DNA from: Solirubrobacterales bacterium
GTDB lineage: Bacteria > Actinomycetota > Thermoleophilia > Solirubrobacterales > Solirubrobacteraceae
Length of the DNA: 48,704 bases
Reading direction: 5' to 3'
NCBI GenBank assembly: GCA_027451345.1
Contig: DAIDJO010000077.1
Coordinates: 1-48,704 of the forward strand
Made by a program: the position numbers and the translations under genes. The notes under the pieces were generated by a model. It did not search any database. It had not been told where the DNA came from and saw nothing but the letters and a program-made list of their open reading frames with translations. How positions within the stretch are numbered: position 1 is the stretch's first letter; every line of letters begins with the position of its first letter. Positions 1-8,262 of the stretch are shown here, piece by piece.

Positions 1-1
1 G

Positions 2-1552
2 CTCGCCCGCCAGCCGCCCGCGCCGAGACGCAACCGGTGCGGCCGCACGCCGAGGATCACCGCCGCGCCATCGGCGAACTTGCCTGCTGGCACGGCGAGC
101 AAGGCGGGCCACGACGCGCTGCTCGCCGAGCACCGCAGCCGCTGGGCCGCCCGCTGGGACGACGCGGACATCGTGATCGTCGACGATCCGGAGCTGCAAC
201 CCGCGGTCCGGTTCGCGCTCTACCACCTGATCGCGAGTGTCGCCGACACCGGCGAGGCGCCCGTCGGGGCGCGCGGTCTCAGCGGCTCCGCGTACCGGGG
301 CCATGTCTTCTGGGACAGCGACGTCTACGTGCTCCCCTTCCTGGCCGCGACGCACCCTCCGGCGGCCAGGGCGATGCTCGAATACCGGCTCCAACGGCTG
401 CCGGCCGCGATGCGCGCCGCGCGCCAGCGGGGACGGGAGGGCGCGCGCTTCCCGTGGGAATCGGCCCGTTCCGGTCGCGAGGTGACGCCGGAACGGCTTC
501 GTGACGGGCACGGTGGTTGGACGGCCGTGCTGACCGGTCAACTCGAGGAGCACATCGTGGCCGACGTCGCGTGGGCCGCGCAGACCTACATCGACTGGAG
601 CGCAGACCAGCGGTTCGCCACGGGTGCCGGGCTCGAGTTGCTCGTGCAGACCGCGCGCTGGTGGGCCTCGCGGATCGAGCTCGACGGGGATGGACGCGGC
701 CACATCCGTGGCGTGATCGGACCCGACGAGTACCACGAGCGGGTCGACGACAACGCGTACACGAACGTGATGGCGCGCTGGAACCTTCGCGCCGCCGCGC
801 GCGCCGCCACGAACGACTCGGTCCCCGAGCGCGAACGCCGGCTCTGGCTGACCCTCGGCGACGCGATCCACGACGGGTACGACGCGCGCACCGGCATCTA
901 CGAGCAGTTCTCCGGCTATCACGAGTTGGAGCCGCTCCTGATCGCCGACGTCGCCCCGCGCCGGCCCGTCGCCGCGGACATGCTGCTCGGCCACGACCGG
1001 ACCGCGGGCAGTCAACTCATCAAGCAGGCCGACGCGCTGATGCTCCATTACCTCGTTCCGGACGAGGTCGCACCGGAGTCGCTCGCGGCGAACCTCGACT
1101 TCTACGACCCGCGCACCGCGCACGGCTCCACACTGTCCCCCGGGGTGCATGCCGCATTGCTGGCACGGGCGGGCCTGCTCGACGAGGCGCTGCGCACCCT
1201 GCGCCTCACCGCCCGCATCGATCTGGATGACATCGGCGACACGACCGCGGGCGGTCTGCACCTGGCGGCCATGGGGGCGGTGTGGCGCGCCCTCACCTAT
1301 GGCTTCGCCGGGCTGCGGGCGACCGCCGGCGGCCTTGTCATCGACCCCGTCCTCCCGGGCACCTGGCGAGGCCTCGACCTCCGCGTGCGCTTCCGCGGAA
1401 GCCGGATCCGCGCCCGCGTCCACGACGACGTTCTCACCGCCACGGCCGACCCACCCGTGCTCGTCAGCGGCCCCGGCGGGGAGCCGATCAGGCTCGGCGC
1501 CACGCCGCGCACGGTGAGCCTGGTGCCACGGCCCGAGAGGACGGGCGGATGA
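2..1552 (+). CDS. Glycoside hydrolase family 65 phosphorylase/hydrolase, 5' end outside window
   Basis: The frame is open to the left edge, so about 516 C-terminal residues are present of a family that is usually about 750-800 aa. GH65 enzymes phosphorolyse or hydrolyse alpha-glucosides (maltose, trehalose, kojibiose, nigerose) in the cytoplasm. Visible signatures are the FWDSDVYVLPF segment near the start of the (alpha/alpha)6 barrel, FPWESA, the catalytic-Glu region GPDEYHE (codons from about 719), DDNAYTN, KQADALML, and the phosphate/substrate loop HGSTLSPGVHA, followed by the C-terminal beta-sandwich. Substrate cannot be read from this part. The stop overlaps the start of the universal stress gene in an ATGA junction, so the two are co-translated. 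A phosphorylase rather than a hydrolase is the likelier reading, but the discriminating residues were not checked. Confidence 0.9.
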   Translation, partial: LARQPPAPRRNRCGRTPRITAAPSANLPAGTASKAGHDALLAEHRSRWAARWDDADIVIVDDPELQPAVRFALYHLIASVADTGEAPVGARGLSGSAYRGHVFWDSDVYVLPFLAATHPPAARAMLEYRLQRLPAAMRAARQRGREGARFPWESARSGREVTPERLRDGHGGWTAVLTGQLEEHIVADVAWAAQTYIDWSADQRFATGAGLELLVQTARWWASRIELDGDGRGHIRGVIGPDEYHERVDDNAYTNVMARWNLRAAARAATNDSVPERERRLWLTLGDAIHDGYDARTGIYEQFSGYHELEPLLIADVAPRRPVAADMLLGHDRTAGSQLIKQADALMLHYLVPDEVAPESLAANLDFYDPRTAHGSTLSPGVHAALLARAGLLDEALRTLRLTARIDLDDIGDTTAGGLHLAAMGAVWRALTYGFAGLRATAGGLVIDPVLPGTWRGLDLRVRFRGSRIRARVHDDVLTATADPPVLVSGPGGEPIRLGATPRTVSLVPRPERTGG

Positions 1553-2355
1553 GAACGGTCCTCGCCGCGATCGACGCCGACAGCTGCGCGGAGCCCGTGC
1601 TGCAAACGGCCGGCGCGCTGGCGGATCTCTTCGACGCCGCACCAACCGCGCTGCACGTGCACGGGAGAGCCGGAGCCCACTCAGCCCGACCGGTGACAAC
1701 GATGCCGGTGCACGCGACCGGCGGATCACCGGTGGGGCGAATCGTGGCGGCCGCCGACGATCCATCCGTGGTGGCGCTGGTCCTGGGCGCCCGCGCCGAA
1801 CCGAGCGGACCACGCCCCGCCGGTCACGTGGCGCTCGCCGTGATGACCCAGGTGCGCAAGCCGGTCGCCCTGGTGCCCCCGGAGGTGGTCCCGCCTCCAC
1901 GCTTCAGCCGCCTGCTCGTCCCTCTCGACGGGACGCACGAGAGCTCACTCGCCCTGGACGACACCGTCCGCCTGGCGCATCGCCACCAACTGGAGGTGGT
2001 CGTGCTGCACATTCACTCACCTGATTCGACGCCGGTGTTCTCCGACCACGAGCCGCACGCGGCGCGGGCCTGGGAGAGCGAGTTCCTGCGGCGGCATGTC
2101 ATGACCCCGCATGAGCGCGTCTCGCTGCTGCGCCGCGTCGGCGTCGCGGCGAGCGACATCGCCACAGCCGCGAGCGACACACTCGCGGATCTGGTCGTCC
2201 TCGCCTGGAGCCAGCGGGTGACCGGCGGGCGAGGACGGGTCGTGACGGAGACACTCGCGCACACGAGCATCCCGGTGCTGCTGCTGCCGATCCCGACCCC
2301 GCGCGCCGCCGACGCACCGGCGCGAGGTGCGCTCGCCTCCCGACATCGCCTCTGA
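1549..2355 (+). CDS. Tandem universal stress protein (UspA family)
   Basis: A 268-aa cytoplasmic protein with two Usp-like halves. The N-terminal half (about 1-115) is short and degenerate: it opens with RTVLAAIDADS and ends with KPVALVP. The C-terminal half (about 120-260) is canonical, with FSRLLVPLDGTHESS at the first strand, a central VVVLHIHS strand and the ending TSIPVLLLP. UspA domains bind ATP or act as stress sensors; the usual G-x2-G-x9-G(S/T) loop is only approximate here (TGGRGRVVTETLAHTS), so nucleotide binding is uncertain. ATG 1549 overlaps the GH65 stop by four bases, and no separate promoter is visible. A link to carbohydrate metabolism is inferred only from this coupling. 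Confidence 0.8.
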   Translation: MRTVLAAIDADSCAEPVLQTAGALADLFDAAPTALHVHGRAGAHSARPVTTMPVHATGGSPVGRIVAAADDPSVVALVLGARAEPSGPRPAGHVALAVMTQVRKPVALVPPEVVPPPRFSRLLVPLDGTHESSLALDDTVRLAHRHQLEVVVLHIHSPDSTPVFSDHEPHAARAWESEFLRRHVMTPHERVSLLRRVGVAASDIATAASDTLADLVVLAWSQRVTGGRGRVVTETLAHTSIPVLLLPIPTPRAADAPARGALASRHRL

Positions 2356-2402
2356 ACCCGGACCGCGCGCTCAACCCCGGGACGGACCGGACAGCCGCAT
2401 AG

Positions 2403-2837
2403 CGCGGGCACGCTATCGAAGAGCTCCGCCCGCGACTGACCGCCGGGGACGAGTTGCCGGTCGGCGCGACGGTATACACCGAGGTGATCGTTCGACCGCT
2501 TCAACGTGGAACCGCGGCGACGGTAGACGGTTGCCTTGATGCGGCTGGCGTTCGGTTCGTCATGGTGGACCGGGCGATCGCTCGCCGAGCCGCCGAACTC
2601 CGTGCCGAGCATGCATCCCTGCGACTGACCGACGCGATGTCACTCACCACTGCGCTCGTCAGCGACGCGGACCTTCTCACACTCGACAAGAAGGTGAAGC
2701 GGATCAGCAACGCGCATCTCATCGAGGAGTTCGAGGAGGCGACGAAGATCGACGCGGAGGAGGCAATTCGGGCGGCCCGCCGCAAGCGGACTGCTACCAG
2801 ACTGCTACAGGAGAACGGTGACGCAGTCGTCGCCTGA
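2403..2837 (+). pseudogene. Truncated PIN-domain (VapC-like) ribonuclease remnant
   Basis: The frame runs from just after a stop at 2400-2402, and the only early start codon is TTG 2454. The recognisable part matches the centre and end of a VapC PIN domain: a VYTEV acidic residue, VDRAIARRAAELRAEHASLRLTDAMSL with its acidic residue, and LLTLDKKV. The N-terminal strand with the first catalytic Asp (usually I-x-D-A/T-S) is missing, and no antitoxin gene precedes it. The last 35 or so residues (rich in E, A, R) do not look like a PIN C-terminus. I infer a decayed toxin gene. It lies next to tRNA-Glu, as the intact PIN module lies next to tRNA-Pro. Confidence 0.6.
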
Positions 2838-2850
2838 CCCCTTAAGCACC

Positions 2851-2877
2851 AAAACCCCGGTAGAGGCCCGGGGTTTT
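2851..2877. terminator. Bidirectional intrinsic terminator between PIN remnant and tRNA-Glu
   Basis: A perfect 10-bp stem (AAAACCCCGG at 2851-2860 with CCGGGGTTTT at 2868-2877) closes a 7-nt loop. A-tracts and T-tracts flank a GC core, so it could stop transcription from both directions, after the PIN remnant and after tRNA-Glu. Confidence 0.8.
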
Positions 2878-2882
2878 GGCAG

Positions 2883-2955
2883 TACCGCTACCGGGATTCG
2901 AACCCGGGTTACCGCCGTGAGAGGGCGGCGTCCTAGTCCCCTAGACGATAGCGGC
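2883..2955 (-). tRNA. tRNA-Glu (anticodon CTC)
   Basis: The minus strand folds into a 73-nt cloverleaf. Acceptor GCCGCTA pairs with TAGCGGT (one G-T pair), the discriminator is A, the anticodon stem CCGCC/GGCGG carries loop CTCTCAC with anticodon CTC (reads GAG), and the T arm has loop TTCGAAT. No CCA is encoded. Confidence 0.95.
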
Positions 2956-3057
2956 GCGGACTGAGCCGATTAGGGTAGCGAACCGTCGCGGAGGGAGTCG
3001 CGAGGCGGTTCGAGCCGACCATGGCGGCGGCGCAATTGCTAACCTGAGCGGCTCACC

Positions 3058-3141
3058 GCGGCTGTGGTGAAATTGGTAGACACGCAGCGTTCAGGTCGCT
3101 GTGCTCTTACGGGCATGGGGGTTCGAGTCCCTCCAGCCGCA
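3058..3141 (+). tRNA. tRNA-Leu (anticodon CAG)
   Basis: An 84-nt type II tRNA with a long variable arm. Acceptor GCGGCTG pairs with CAGCCGC, discriminator A, anticodon stem CAGCG/CGCTG with loop TTCAGGT, anticodon CAG (reads CUG). CCA is not encoded. Confidence 0.95.
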
Positions 3142-3147
3142 TTTGTC

Positions 3148-3182
3148 GATCGAGCCCCGTGGCGAATCCTCGGGGCTCGATC
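3148..3182 (+). terminator. Hairpin after tRNA-Leu, probable terminator
   Basis: GATCGAGCCCCG at 3148-3159 pairs perfectly with CGGGGCTCGATC at 3171-3182 around an 11-nt loop. It begins 7 nt after the tRNA and ends just before the start of the SCO1-TlpA gene, so it could also form a leader hairpin for that gene. There is no T-run. Confidence 0.5.
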
Positions 3183-3200
3183 CACCCTCAGGTGATGAGA

Positions 3201-4856
3201 ATGACGAACCGCATGCGCAAGGGACCGCTGGTCGCCGTGCCGGTCGTTCTCGCCGCACTCATCATCCTGGCGCTCGTCGCCACGGGCAGGCGCCCGGGCG
3301 GGGCGACGCTGCCGAGCGCGCTCGCCTTCTCCCCCACGCTCGATCCCGGCACCCCCCTCTCGGGCGGTGTCGCTCCGGACTTCACGCTGACCGATCAGCT
3401 CGACCGGCCCGTCTCGCTGCGCGCCTTCCGCGGCCGGGTCGTCCTGCTCGCGTTCACCGACTCCGAGTGCACCACGATCTGCCCGCTGACCACCACGGCG
3501 ATGGTCGATGCGCAGCGGATGCTCGGGCCGGCGGGCGCGAAGGTCGCCCTGCTCGGGGTCAACGCGAACCCGCGCGCGACGTCGGTCGCGGATGTGCGCT
3601 CGTACTCCGAGCTGCACGGGATGACGCGCCTGTGGCACTTCGGCACCGGGACACGCACCCAGCTGCAGCGCGTCTGGAACGCCTACCACATCAGCGCCGC
3701 CATCACCGCGGGGCAGATCGACCACACGCCGGCCCTGTTCGTGATCAGTCCGCGCGGGCGGCTCGAGCGGCTGTACCTGACCCAGCTCTCCTACGTGAGC
3801 GTGCCCCAGCAGGCGCAGATCCTGGCGCGCGAAGTGTCGCGGCTGCTGCCCGGTCATCCCGTGGTGCACTCGCACCTCACCTACCGCGCGGTGCCGACGA
3901 TCACCCCCGGCCAGCACACCCGGCTCAGCGTGGTCGACACCGGCGGGCCCGGTGTCGGCTCGCGCACGCTCGAGCTCGGCCCCGGTCACGCGCGGCTGTT
4001 GCTGTTCTTCGCCAGCTGGGACCAGGAGGTCATGAACCTGCGCGCCCACCTCACCGCGCTGAACGCCTACGCCCAGCAGGCACGACACGAGGGTCTTCCG
4101 CAGCTGGCCGCGGTCGACGAGGGCAGCGTCGAACCGAACGCCTCCGCCCTGGGCCATCTCCTGGCCGGGCTGCCCACCCGCCCCGCCTATCCGATCGTCG
4201 TCGATGCCCACGGTCGACTCGCCGACGGCTACGGCGTCCAGGACGAGCCCTGGCTCGTCCTCGTGTCCCGCTCGGGATCGCCGTTGTGGTTCCAGGACGC
4301 CGCGACCACTCCGTGGCCGGGCACGACCGCGCTCATTCAACAGGTTCGGGCCGCCCTCAGGACGGGGAGCGGCCCGGTCAGCCCGGCCGTCGTCCGTCGT
4401 GAGCTCGCCGGGTCCCCGGCGCCCCTCGCGGCGCTCCACGCCCAGGCGGGGAAGCTCATCGGCGGACTCACGGCGCTCAAGCGCGAGCTCCGCAGGCTGC
4501 GTGGCTACCCGGTCGTGGTCAACTTCTGGGCCTCGTCGTGCGCCCCGTGCAAGGCGGAGTTCGGACTGTTCGCCTCAGCCGCAGCCCAGTTCGGACGGCG
4601 CGTCGCCTTCCTCGGCGCGGACGTGAGCGATAACAGCGGCGACGCCCGGGCGTTCCTGGCCGGCCACCCCGTGAGCTACCCGAGCTACCCGATCACGATC
4701 GATCAGGTCACCTCGCTTCTGCCGCAGGGGCTGCTCGGGACCCCCACGACCGTCTTCTACACCGCCTCAGGCCGGCGCGCCTACACGCACGCCTACCAGT
4801 ACCGCTCGCAGGGCACGCTCGACTCCGACATCACCACCTACGCGCTCGGCGGCTGA
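3201..4856 (+). CDS. Three-domain SCO1 / degenerate TlpA / TlpA-like thioredoxin protein
   Basis: A 551-aa protein with an N-terminal membrane anchor (about 8-28) and three thioredoxin folds presumably outside the membrane. Domain 1 (about 55-220) is SCO1/SenC: Cys90-x3-Cys94 (CTTIC) and His175 in DHTPALFVI form the copper site used to metallate the CuA centre of oxidase subunit II. Domain 2 (about 225-390) has the fold (LLLFFASWDQEVMNL, PYPIVVDAHG-like) but no cysteines. Domain 3 (about 400-551) is TlpA-like with Cys447-x2-Cys450 (CAPC) and the cis-Pro loop GTPTTVFY, so it is a likely thiol reductant. AGGTG at 3190-3194 favours ATG 3201; ATG 3195 is possible. The gene faces the oxidase operon convergently. 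Combining copper chaperone and reductase in one chain is unusual. Confidence 0.85.
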   Translation: MTNRMRKGPLVAVPVVLAALIILALVATGRRPGGATLPSALAFSPTLDPGTPLSGGVAPDFTLTDQLDRPVSLRAFRGRVVLLAFTDSECTTICPLTTTAMVDAQRMLGPAGAKVALLGVNANPRATSVADVRSYSELHGMTRLWHFGTGTRTQLQRVWNAYHISAAITAGQIDHTPALFVISPRGRLERLYLTQLSYVSVPQQAQILAREVSRLLPGHPVVHSHLTYRAVPTITPGQHTRLSVVDTGGPGVGSRTLELGPGHARLLLFFASWDQEVMNLRAHLTALNAYAQQARHEGLPQLAAVDEGSVEPNASALGHLLAGLPTRPAYPIVVDAHGRLADGYGVQDEPWLVLVSRSGSPLWFQDAATTPWPGTTALIQQVRAALRTGSGPVSPAVVRRELAGSPAPLAALHAQAGKLIGGLTALKRELRRLRGYPVVVNFWASSCAPCKAEFGLFASAAAQFGRRVAFLGADVSDNSGDARAFLAGHPVSYPSYPITIDQVTSLLPQGLLGTPTTVFYTASGRRAYTHAYQYRSQGTLDSDITTYALGG

Positions 4857-4872
4857 GGACGGCCGGCGGCTG

Positions 4873-4887
4873 CCCGCTGTCGGCGGG
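4873..4887. terminator. Short hairpin between convergent SCO1-TlpA and ctaB
   Basis: CCCGC (4873-4877) pairs with GCGGG (4883-4887) around a TGTCG loop in the 45-nt gap between two converging genes. The stem is only 5 bp and there is no T-tract, so the call rests mainly on position. Confidence 0.35.
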
Positions 4888-4901
4888 ACCGCGGCGGTGG
4901 C

Positions 4902-5810
4902 TCAGACCGCGGCGCTGACCGCGACGGCCACGAACAGCAGCGCCAGGTAGAGCAGCGAGTAGTGGAAGGCGACGGCGGCGCGCTCCCGGCTCGGCTCCCG
5001 CCACAGACGCCACGCCAGCACGGTGAAGAGCGCGCCGAGCACGGCGGCACAGGCCGCGTAGGTCACACCGAAGGTGCCCGTGACGGCCGGGAGCAGCGTC
5101 ACCGCGACGGTGAGCAGCGTGTAGAGCAGGACGCGGCGCGCCGTGGTGGCCCGTCCCTTCACGACGGGGAGCATCGGCACCTTCGCCGCCCGGTAGTGGT
5201 CCTCGAGCAACACGGCGAGCGACCAGAAGTGCGGCGGCGTCCAGACGAGCACGATGGCAAAGAGCCACCATGCGCCGATGGCGAGATGACCGCTCGCCGC
5301 CGCCCAACCGGACAGCACCGGAATCGCGCCGGCGGCGCCGCCGATCACGATGTTCTCCGAGGTGCGTCGCTTCAGACCGAGCGTGTAGACCACCACGTAG
5401 AACGCCCCGCCGGCGAGCGCGAGCAGCGCGGCGAGGAGATTGTCGAACGTGACCATGATGAGGAACGAGGCGACCGCGAGCACAGCCGAGAAGGTCACGG
5501 CAGCGGCCGGCGACACACGGCCGGCGGCGACCGGACGCGAGGCCGTCCGCTCGCCCATCACCCGATCGATGTCGCGGTCGAGCACATGGTTCAACGCGCT
5601 GGCGCTTCCGCAGGCGAGTCCGCCGCCGATGATGACCGCCAGCAGGCGGATCACGTCAGGATGGCCGCCGGCCGCAGCGATCATCGCGCACGCGGCGGTC
5701 AGGACGAGCAGCGACATGATCCGTGGCTTGGTGAGCGTGATGTAGTCCCGCCACTGCCACACCGCGGTGCCCGGTGCTGGCGCCAGTGCGGCTTCGCTGA
5801 CCGCGCCCAT
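4902..5810 (-). CDS. ctaB: Protoheme IX farnesyltransferase (heme O synthase)
   Basis: A 302-aa UbiA-family prenyltransferase with about nine membrane segments. It transfers farnesyl from FPP to the heme B vinyl group, giving heme O, the precursor of heme A for the oxidase encoded upstream. The first Asp-rich site is NHVLDRDIDRVM (about residue 85) in the usual N-x3-D-x3-D pattern, followed by ASRPVAAGRVS; PHFWSLAV and the DHYRAAKVPMLPVV loop match the second conserved region. It is the last gene of the minus-strand oxidase operon and overlaps the SCO stop in a TGATG junction, implying translational coupling. No heme A synthase (ctaA) is present in the window. Confidence 0.95.
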   Translation of the reverse strand: MGAVSEAALAPAPGTAVWQWRDYITLTKPRIMSLLVLTAACAMIAAAGGHPDVIRLLAVIIGGGLACGSASALNHVLDRDIDRVMGERTASRPVAAGRVSPAAAVTFSAVLAVASFLIMVTFDNLLAALLALAGGAFYVVVYTLGLKRRTSENIVIGGAAGAIPVLSGWAAASGHLAIGAWWLFAIVLVWTPPHFWSLAVLLEDHYRAAKVPMLPVVKGRATTARRVLLYTLLTVAVTLLPAVTGTFGVTYAACAAVLGALFTVLAWRLWREPSRERAAVAFHYSLLYLALLFVAVAVSAAV

Positions 5811-6526
5811 CAGGCGGTCCGTCCGGTCGCGAGCGCGCGCAGGTCGGCGGTGGCAAAGCGTGAGGCGAAGGGCCAGAGGAATCCAGCTCGCTCGTACCCC
5901 CGGCGGTCGAGCAGGTAGAGCGCCTCGGTGTGGTTGATGTCACCGTTCACCGGCGGCGAGACCTGGATGCGGTAGGCCGCCCACACCCGGGCGAGCTGGC
6001 GATGGGTGCCCATCAGCCAGTGCCACGGCGCCAGTCCGGCGAGTCCCCACTCGTGCATCGCGCGGGCGGCGCTCGCCGGCGTGTCCTTCGGGTTCACGCT
6101 CACCACGACGAGATCCGGGCGCTGTGCGGCGGGCAGGCGCCGCTCCGCGACGGCCAGCTGCCGACCCTCCAGTGGGCACTCCTGGTGGCAGTACGAGTCG
6201 AAGAAGACGACGGCGACCGTGCGGCCGTGCAGCGAACTCAGCGCGAACCGGTGGCCGTTCTGGTCGTGCAGCGTCCGGATGTTCGGCGCGGCAACCGCCC
6301 CCGGAGCCCACGTCGCGACGCCGTACAGGCCGTGACGGATCAGCTCAACCGAGCCAGCGGCGCTCAGCGGCGACCGGCTCTGGGCCGAGGGGCTGCGCAG
6401 GAGGGCGTGGACGGCTGCCCCGGCACCGATCCCGACACCGACGGCGAGCACCGCGGCCGCCAGCAGCAGCCGCCGACTCACGCGCGTCGATTCGGTGCCC
6501 GAGGCGCCTGCGGCGACGAGCTTCAT
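5810..6526 (-). CDS. SCO1/SenC family copper chaperone
   Basis: A 238-aa protein with an N-terminal anchor or signal segment (about 20-42, LLLAAAVLAVGVGIGAGAA). The SCO thioredoxin fold carries the copper site Cys-x3-Cys-Pro (CHQECP, about 115-120) and the distal His in NHTEALYLL. SCO proteins deliver copper to, or reduce, the CuA site of subunit II. It sits between the small membrane protein and ctaB inside the oxidase operon and ends in a TGATG overlap with ctaB. With the plus-strand SCO1-TlpA protein, the locus encodes two SCO domains; the operon copy is the simple type. Its sequence is clearly different from domain 1 of the other protein, so this is not a recent duplication. Confidence 0.9.
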   Translation of the reverse strand: MKLVAAGASGTESTRVSRRLLLAAAVLAVGVGIGAGAAVHALLRSPSAQSRSPLSAAGSVELIRHGLYGVATWAPGAVAAPNIRTLHDQNGHRFALSSLHGRTVAVVFFDSYCHQECPLEGRQLAVAERRLPAAQRPDLVVVSVNPKDTPASAARAMHEWGLAGLAPWHWLMGTHRQLARVWAAYRIQVSPPVNGDINHTEALYLLDRRGYERAGFLWPFASRFATADLRALATGRTA

Positions 6527-6544
6527 CCTGCCTGTCGCGGACGC

Positions 6545-6748
6545 CTAGGCGCTCGCGACCGTCTCCTCCGAGGCGCCCGCAGGAGCCGCCGTCTCGGCGG
6601 GAGCCTGAGCGGGTGTCGCGGCCGGTTCGGCGGGGAGGCGGCGGGCCTGGCGCATGAAGAACACCGCGAAGCAGATCAGCAGGCTGATCGGCAACACGGT
6701 GGAAAGGAGCGCTCCGGCAAGGAACACGCTCGCGGTGATCAGTGGCAT
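6545..6748 (-). CDS. Small membrane protein of the oxidase operon
   Basis: A 67-aa protein. The start is fixed by a strong GGAGG located 8 nt upstream of ATG 6748. A single long hydrophobic stretch (about 3-30, ITASVFLAGALLSTVLPISLLICFAVFF) is followed by MRQARR and an Ala/Pro/Glu-rich tail. I do not recognise the family. Its position between ctaG and the SCO gene suggests an accessory subunit or assembly helper of the oxidase, as small one-helix subunits commonly are, but nothing in the sequence proves this. Confidence 0.7.
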   Translation of the reverse strand: MPLITASVFLAGALLSTVLPISLLICFAVFFMRQARRLPAEPAATPAQAPAETAAPAGASEETVASA

Positions 6749-6794
6749 TGGCTTTCCTCCATCGGTGTGTGTCCAGTCAGATCGGGCCCGTCGC

Positions 6795-7652
6795 TCACGA
6801 CCGGACCAGGGCGGGAGCCGGACCTCGACCACTCAGCTCGCTGTCCGGACTCGCCCAGCGCGAGAAGATGGCCAGCAGCGCGATCGAGTAGGCGACCGAG
6901 CCGGGCACCCACATCATGCCCCCCGCGATCTGCTGGTCGGTCAGGGCGGAGATGCCCCCCGGGCGGCTGATCAGGTGCGCGTAGTGCGGATAGAGGGGTG
7001 TGCTGACGAGCACGAGCAGGATGGCGAGGATCCAGCCCAGGATCATCGAACCGGTGACGGAAGCGGCTCGCCAGTACCAGTTGAGACGCTGACGCAGTGG
7101 GCCGGGATCGACGATGTGAGCCCAGAAGAGCAGGCCCGTGAAGAAGAACAGGGCGTGCTCTGTGTTGTGGATCCATTGGTGGCTCAGGGTCAGGTTGTAC
7201 GCGGCGGGGATATGCCAGGCGAGCATGTTCGCGTTGAAGAGCACAAATGCCGGTGCGGGCCGCGCGATGAGCCTGAGCGGGGCCGTCCAACGGGCGCCGG
7301 CGAGCGTTCGCCCGACGCTCGCTCGAACGCCGAGCGGCAGCGCCTGCCACATGCGGGGCCAGGGACGGCCGAACAGAATCAGCGGCGGGGACACGGTCAG
7401 CAGGATGATGTGCTGGCTCATGTGCACCCAGAACAGCTGCTCGCTGTAGTAGTCGATCGGAGAGTCGAGCGCGATGACGATCGTCAGGAGCCCCGCGACG
7501 AACGACAGCTCGCGCAGGAGATCTTCGCGCCGCCGGGCCTGCCGCCGGCGCGAGGTACCTGGCCGGAGACCTCCAACCAGGTACATCAGGCCGGCGACGG
7601 CCACATAGATCAGCGACGGGTCCCAGGACCAATGCGCGGTGACAGCACCCAC
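6795..7652 (-). CDS. ctaG: Cytochrome c oxidase assembly factor CtaG (Caa3_CtaG family)
   Basis: A 285-aa polytopic membrane protein with about seven hydrophobic segments. Family hallmarks are DSPIDYYSEQLFWVHMSQHIILLTVSPPLILFG (conserved His pair in the HMxQH motif), NANMLAWHIPAAYN and HNTEHALFFFTGLLFW. The Bacillus-type CtaG is required for maturation of caa3 oxidase, probably at the copper centres. GTG 7652 is chosen because the family similarity begins just after it and GAGGA lies 8-9 nt upstream; extending further would run through the ctaE gene. It begins 11 nt after the ctaE stop. Confidence 0.88.
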   Translation of the reverse strand: MGAVTAHWSWDPSLIYVAVAGLMYLVGGLRPGTSRRRQARRREDLLRELSFVAGLLTIVIALDSPIDYYSEQLFWVHMSQHIILLTVSPPLILFGRPWPRMWQALPLGVRASVGRTLAGARWTAPLRLIARPAPAFVLFNANMLAWHIPAAYNLTLSHQWIHNTEHALFFFTGLLFWAHIVDPGPLRQRLNWYWRAASVTGSMILGWILAILLVLVSTPLYPHYAHLISRPGGISALTDQQIAGGMMWVPGSVAYSIALLAIFSRWASPDSELSGRGPAPALVRS

Positions 7653-7663
7653 CAGCGGGGTCC

Positions 7664-8260
7664 TCAGACCAGATACAGCACCACGAACATGATGGTGCCG
7701 ATTGCGACGAAGAACGTCCAGCAGATCGAACACGCCATCATGCCGTTGCGGAGCATCCCCGGATCGGCCTGCGCGAACCCGTTCCGCCGCGCCCGCCAGA
7801 GGGCGGCCACCGACGTCTCCATCCAGTACAGGCCCCACAGGCCGCCGAGCGCGTAGGTTGCGGTCCAACCGAAGAAGACGCTGGCGTAGCCACCGCTCGC
7901 CGGTCCGAACCCGAGGAACGCGTACTCGAGGAACTGCAGTCCGACGCCCAGGAGGGCGAGCACGATCGCCGCCACACCCATGCTGATCTCATCCGACGGG
8001 CGGCGCGCGGCGAGGTACATGAGCAATCCGCTCAGCAGGTAGGCCGCCAGGATCGCGACGCCCAGGCCTCCGGAGGGGCTCACGTGCTTTCCGATCGTCC
8101 AACCGTGGTTCAGGTCGAGCGCCTTGAGATAGAAGTAGGCGAACACGAAGGCCGCAAAGAAGAAGGCCAACGACCCACACCACATCTTGGCGGCGGCGGT
8201 CAACGACCGGGCCGCCCACTCACGGGGCTCCTCCTGGAATGTCTCGTGCGTTGCGTCCAT
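7664..8260 (-). CDS. ctaE: Cytochrome c oxidase subunit III
   Basis: A 198-aa protein with five hydrophobic helices, as in the short five-helix type. Family features include the first helix (MWCGSLAFFFAAFVFAYFYLK), the QFLEYAFLGFG segment with the conserved Glu, and the last helix CSICWTFFVAIGTIMFVVLYLV. Subunit III stabilises the catalytic core and its proton uptake. ATG 8260 follows the ctaD stop by 2 nt, with GGAGCG inside the end of ctaD as ribosome-binding site. Confidence 0.88.
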   Translation of the reverse strand: MDATHETFQEEPREWAARSLTAAAKMWCGSLAFFFAAFVFAYFYLKALDLNHGWTIGKHVSPSGGLGVAILAAYLLSGLLMYLAARRPSDEISMGVAAIVLALLGVGLQFLEYAFLGFGPASGGYASVFFGWTATYALGGLWGLYWMETSVAALWRARRNGFAQADPGMLRNGMMACSICWTFFVAIGTIMFVVLYLV

Positions 8261-8262
8261 GG

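Noticed and set aside
3159..3200. GTG 3159 as the start of the SCO1-TlpA gene
   Set aside because: It lies inside the hairpin after tRNA-Leu and has no ribosome-binding site; ATG 3201 has AGGTG at good spacing.
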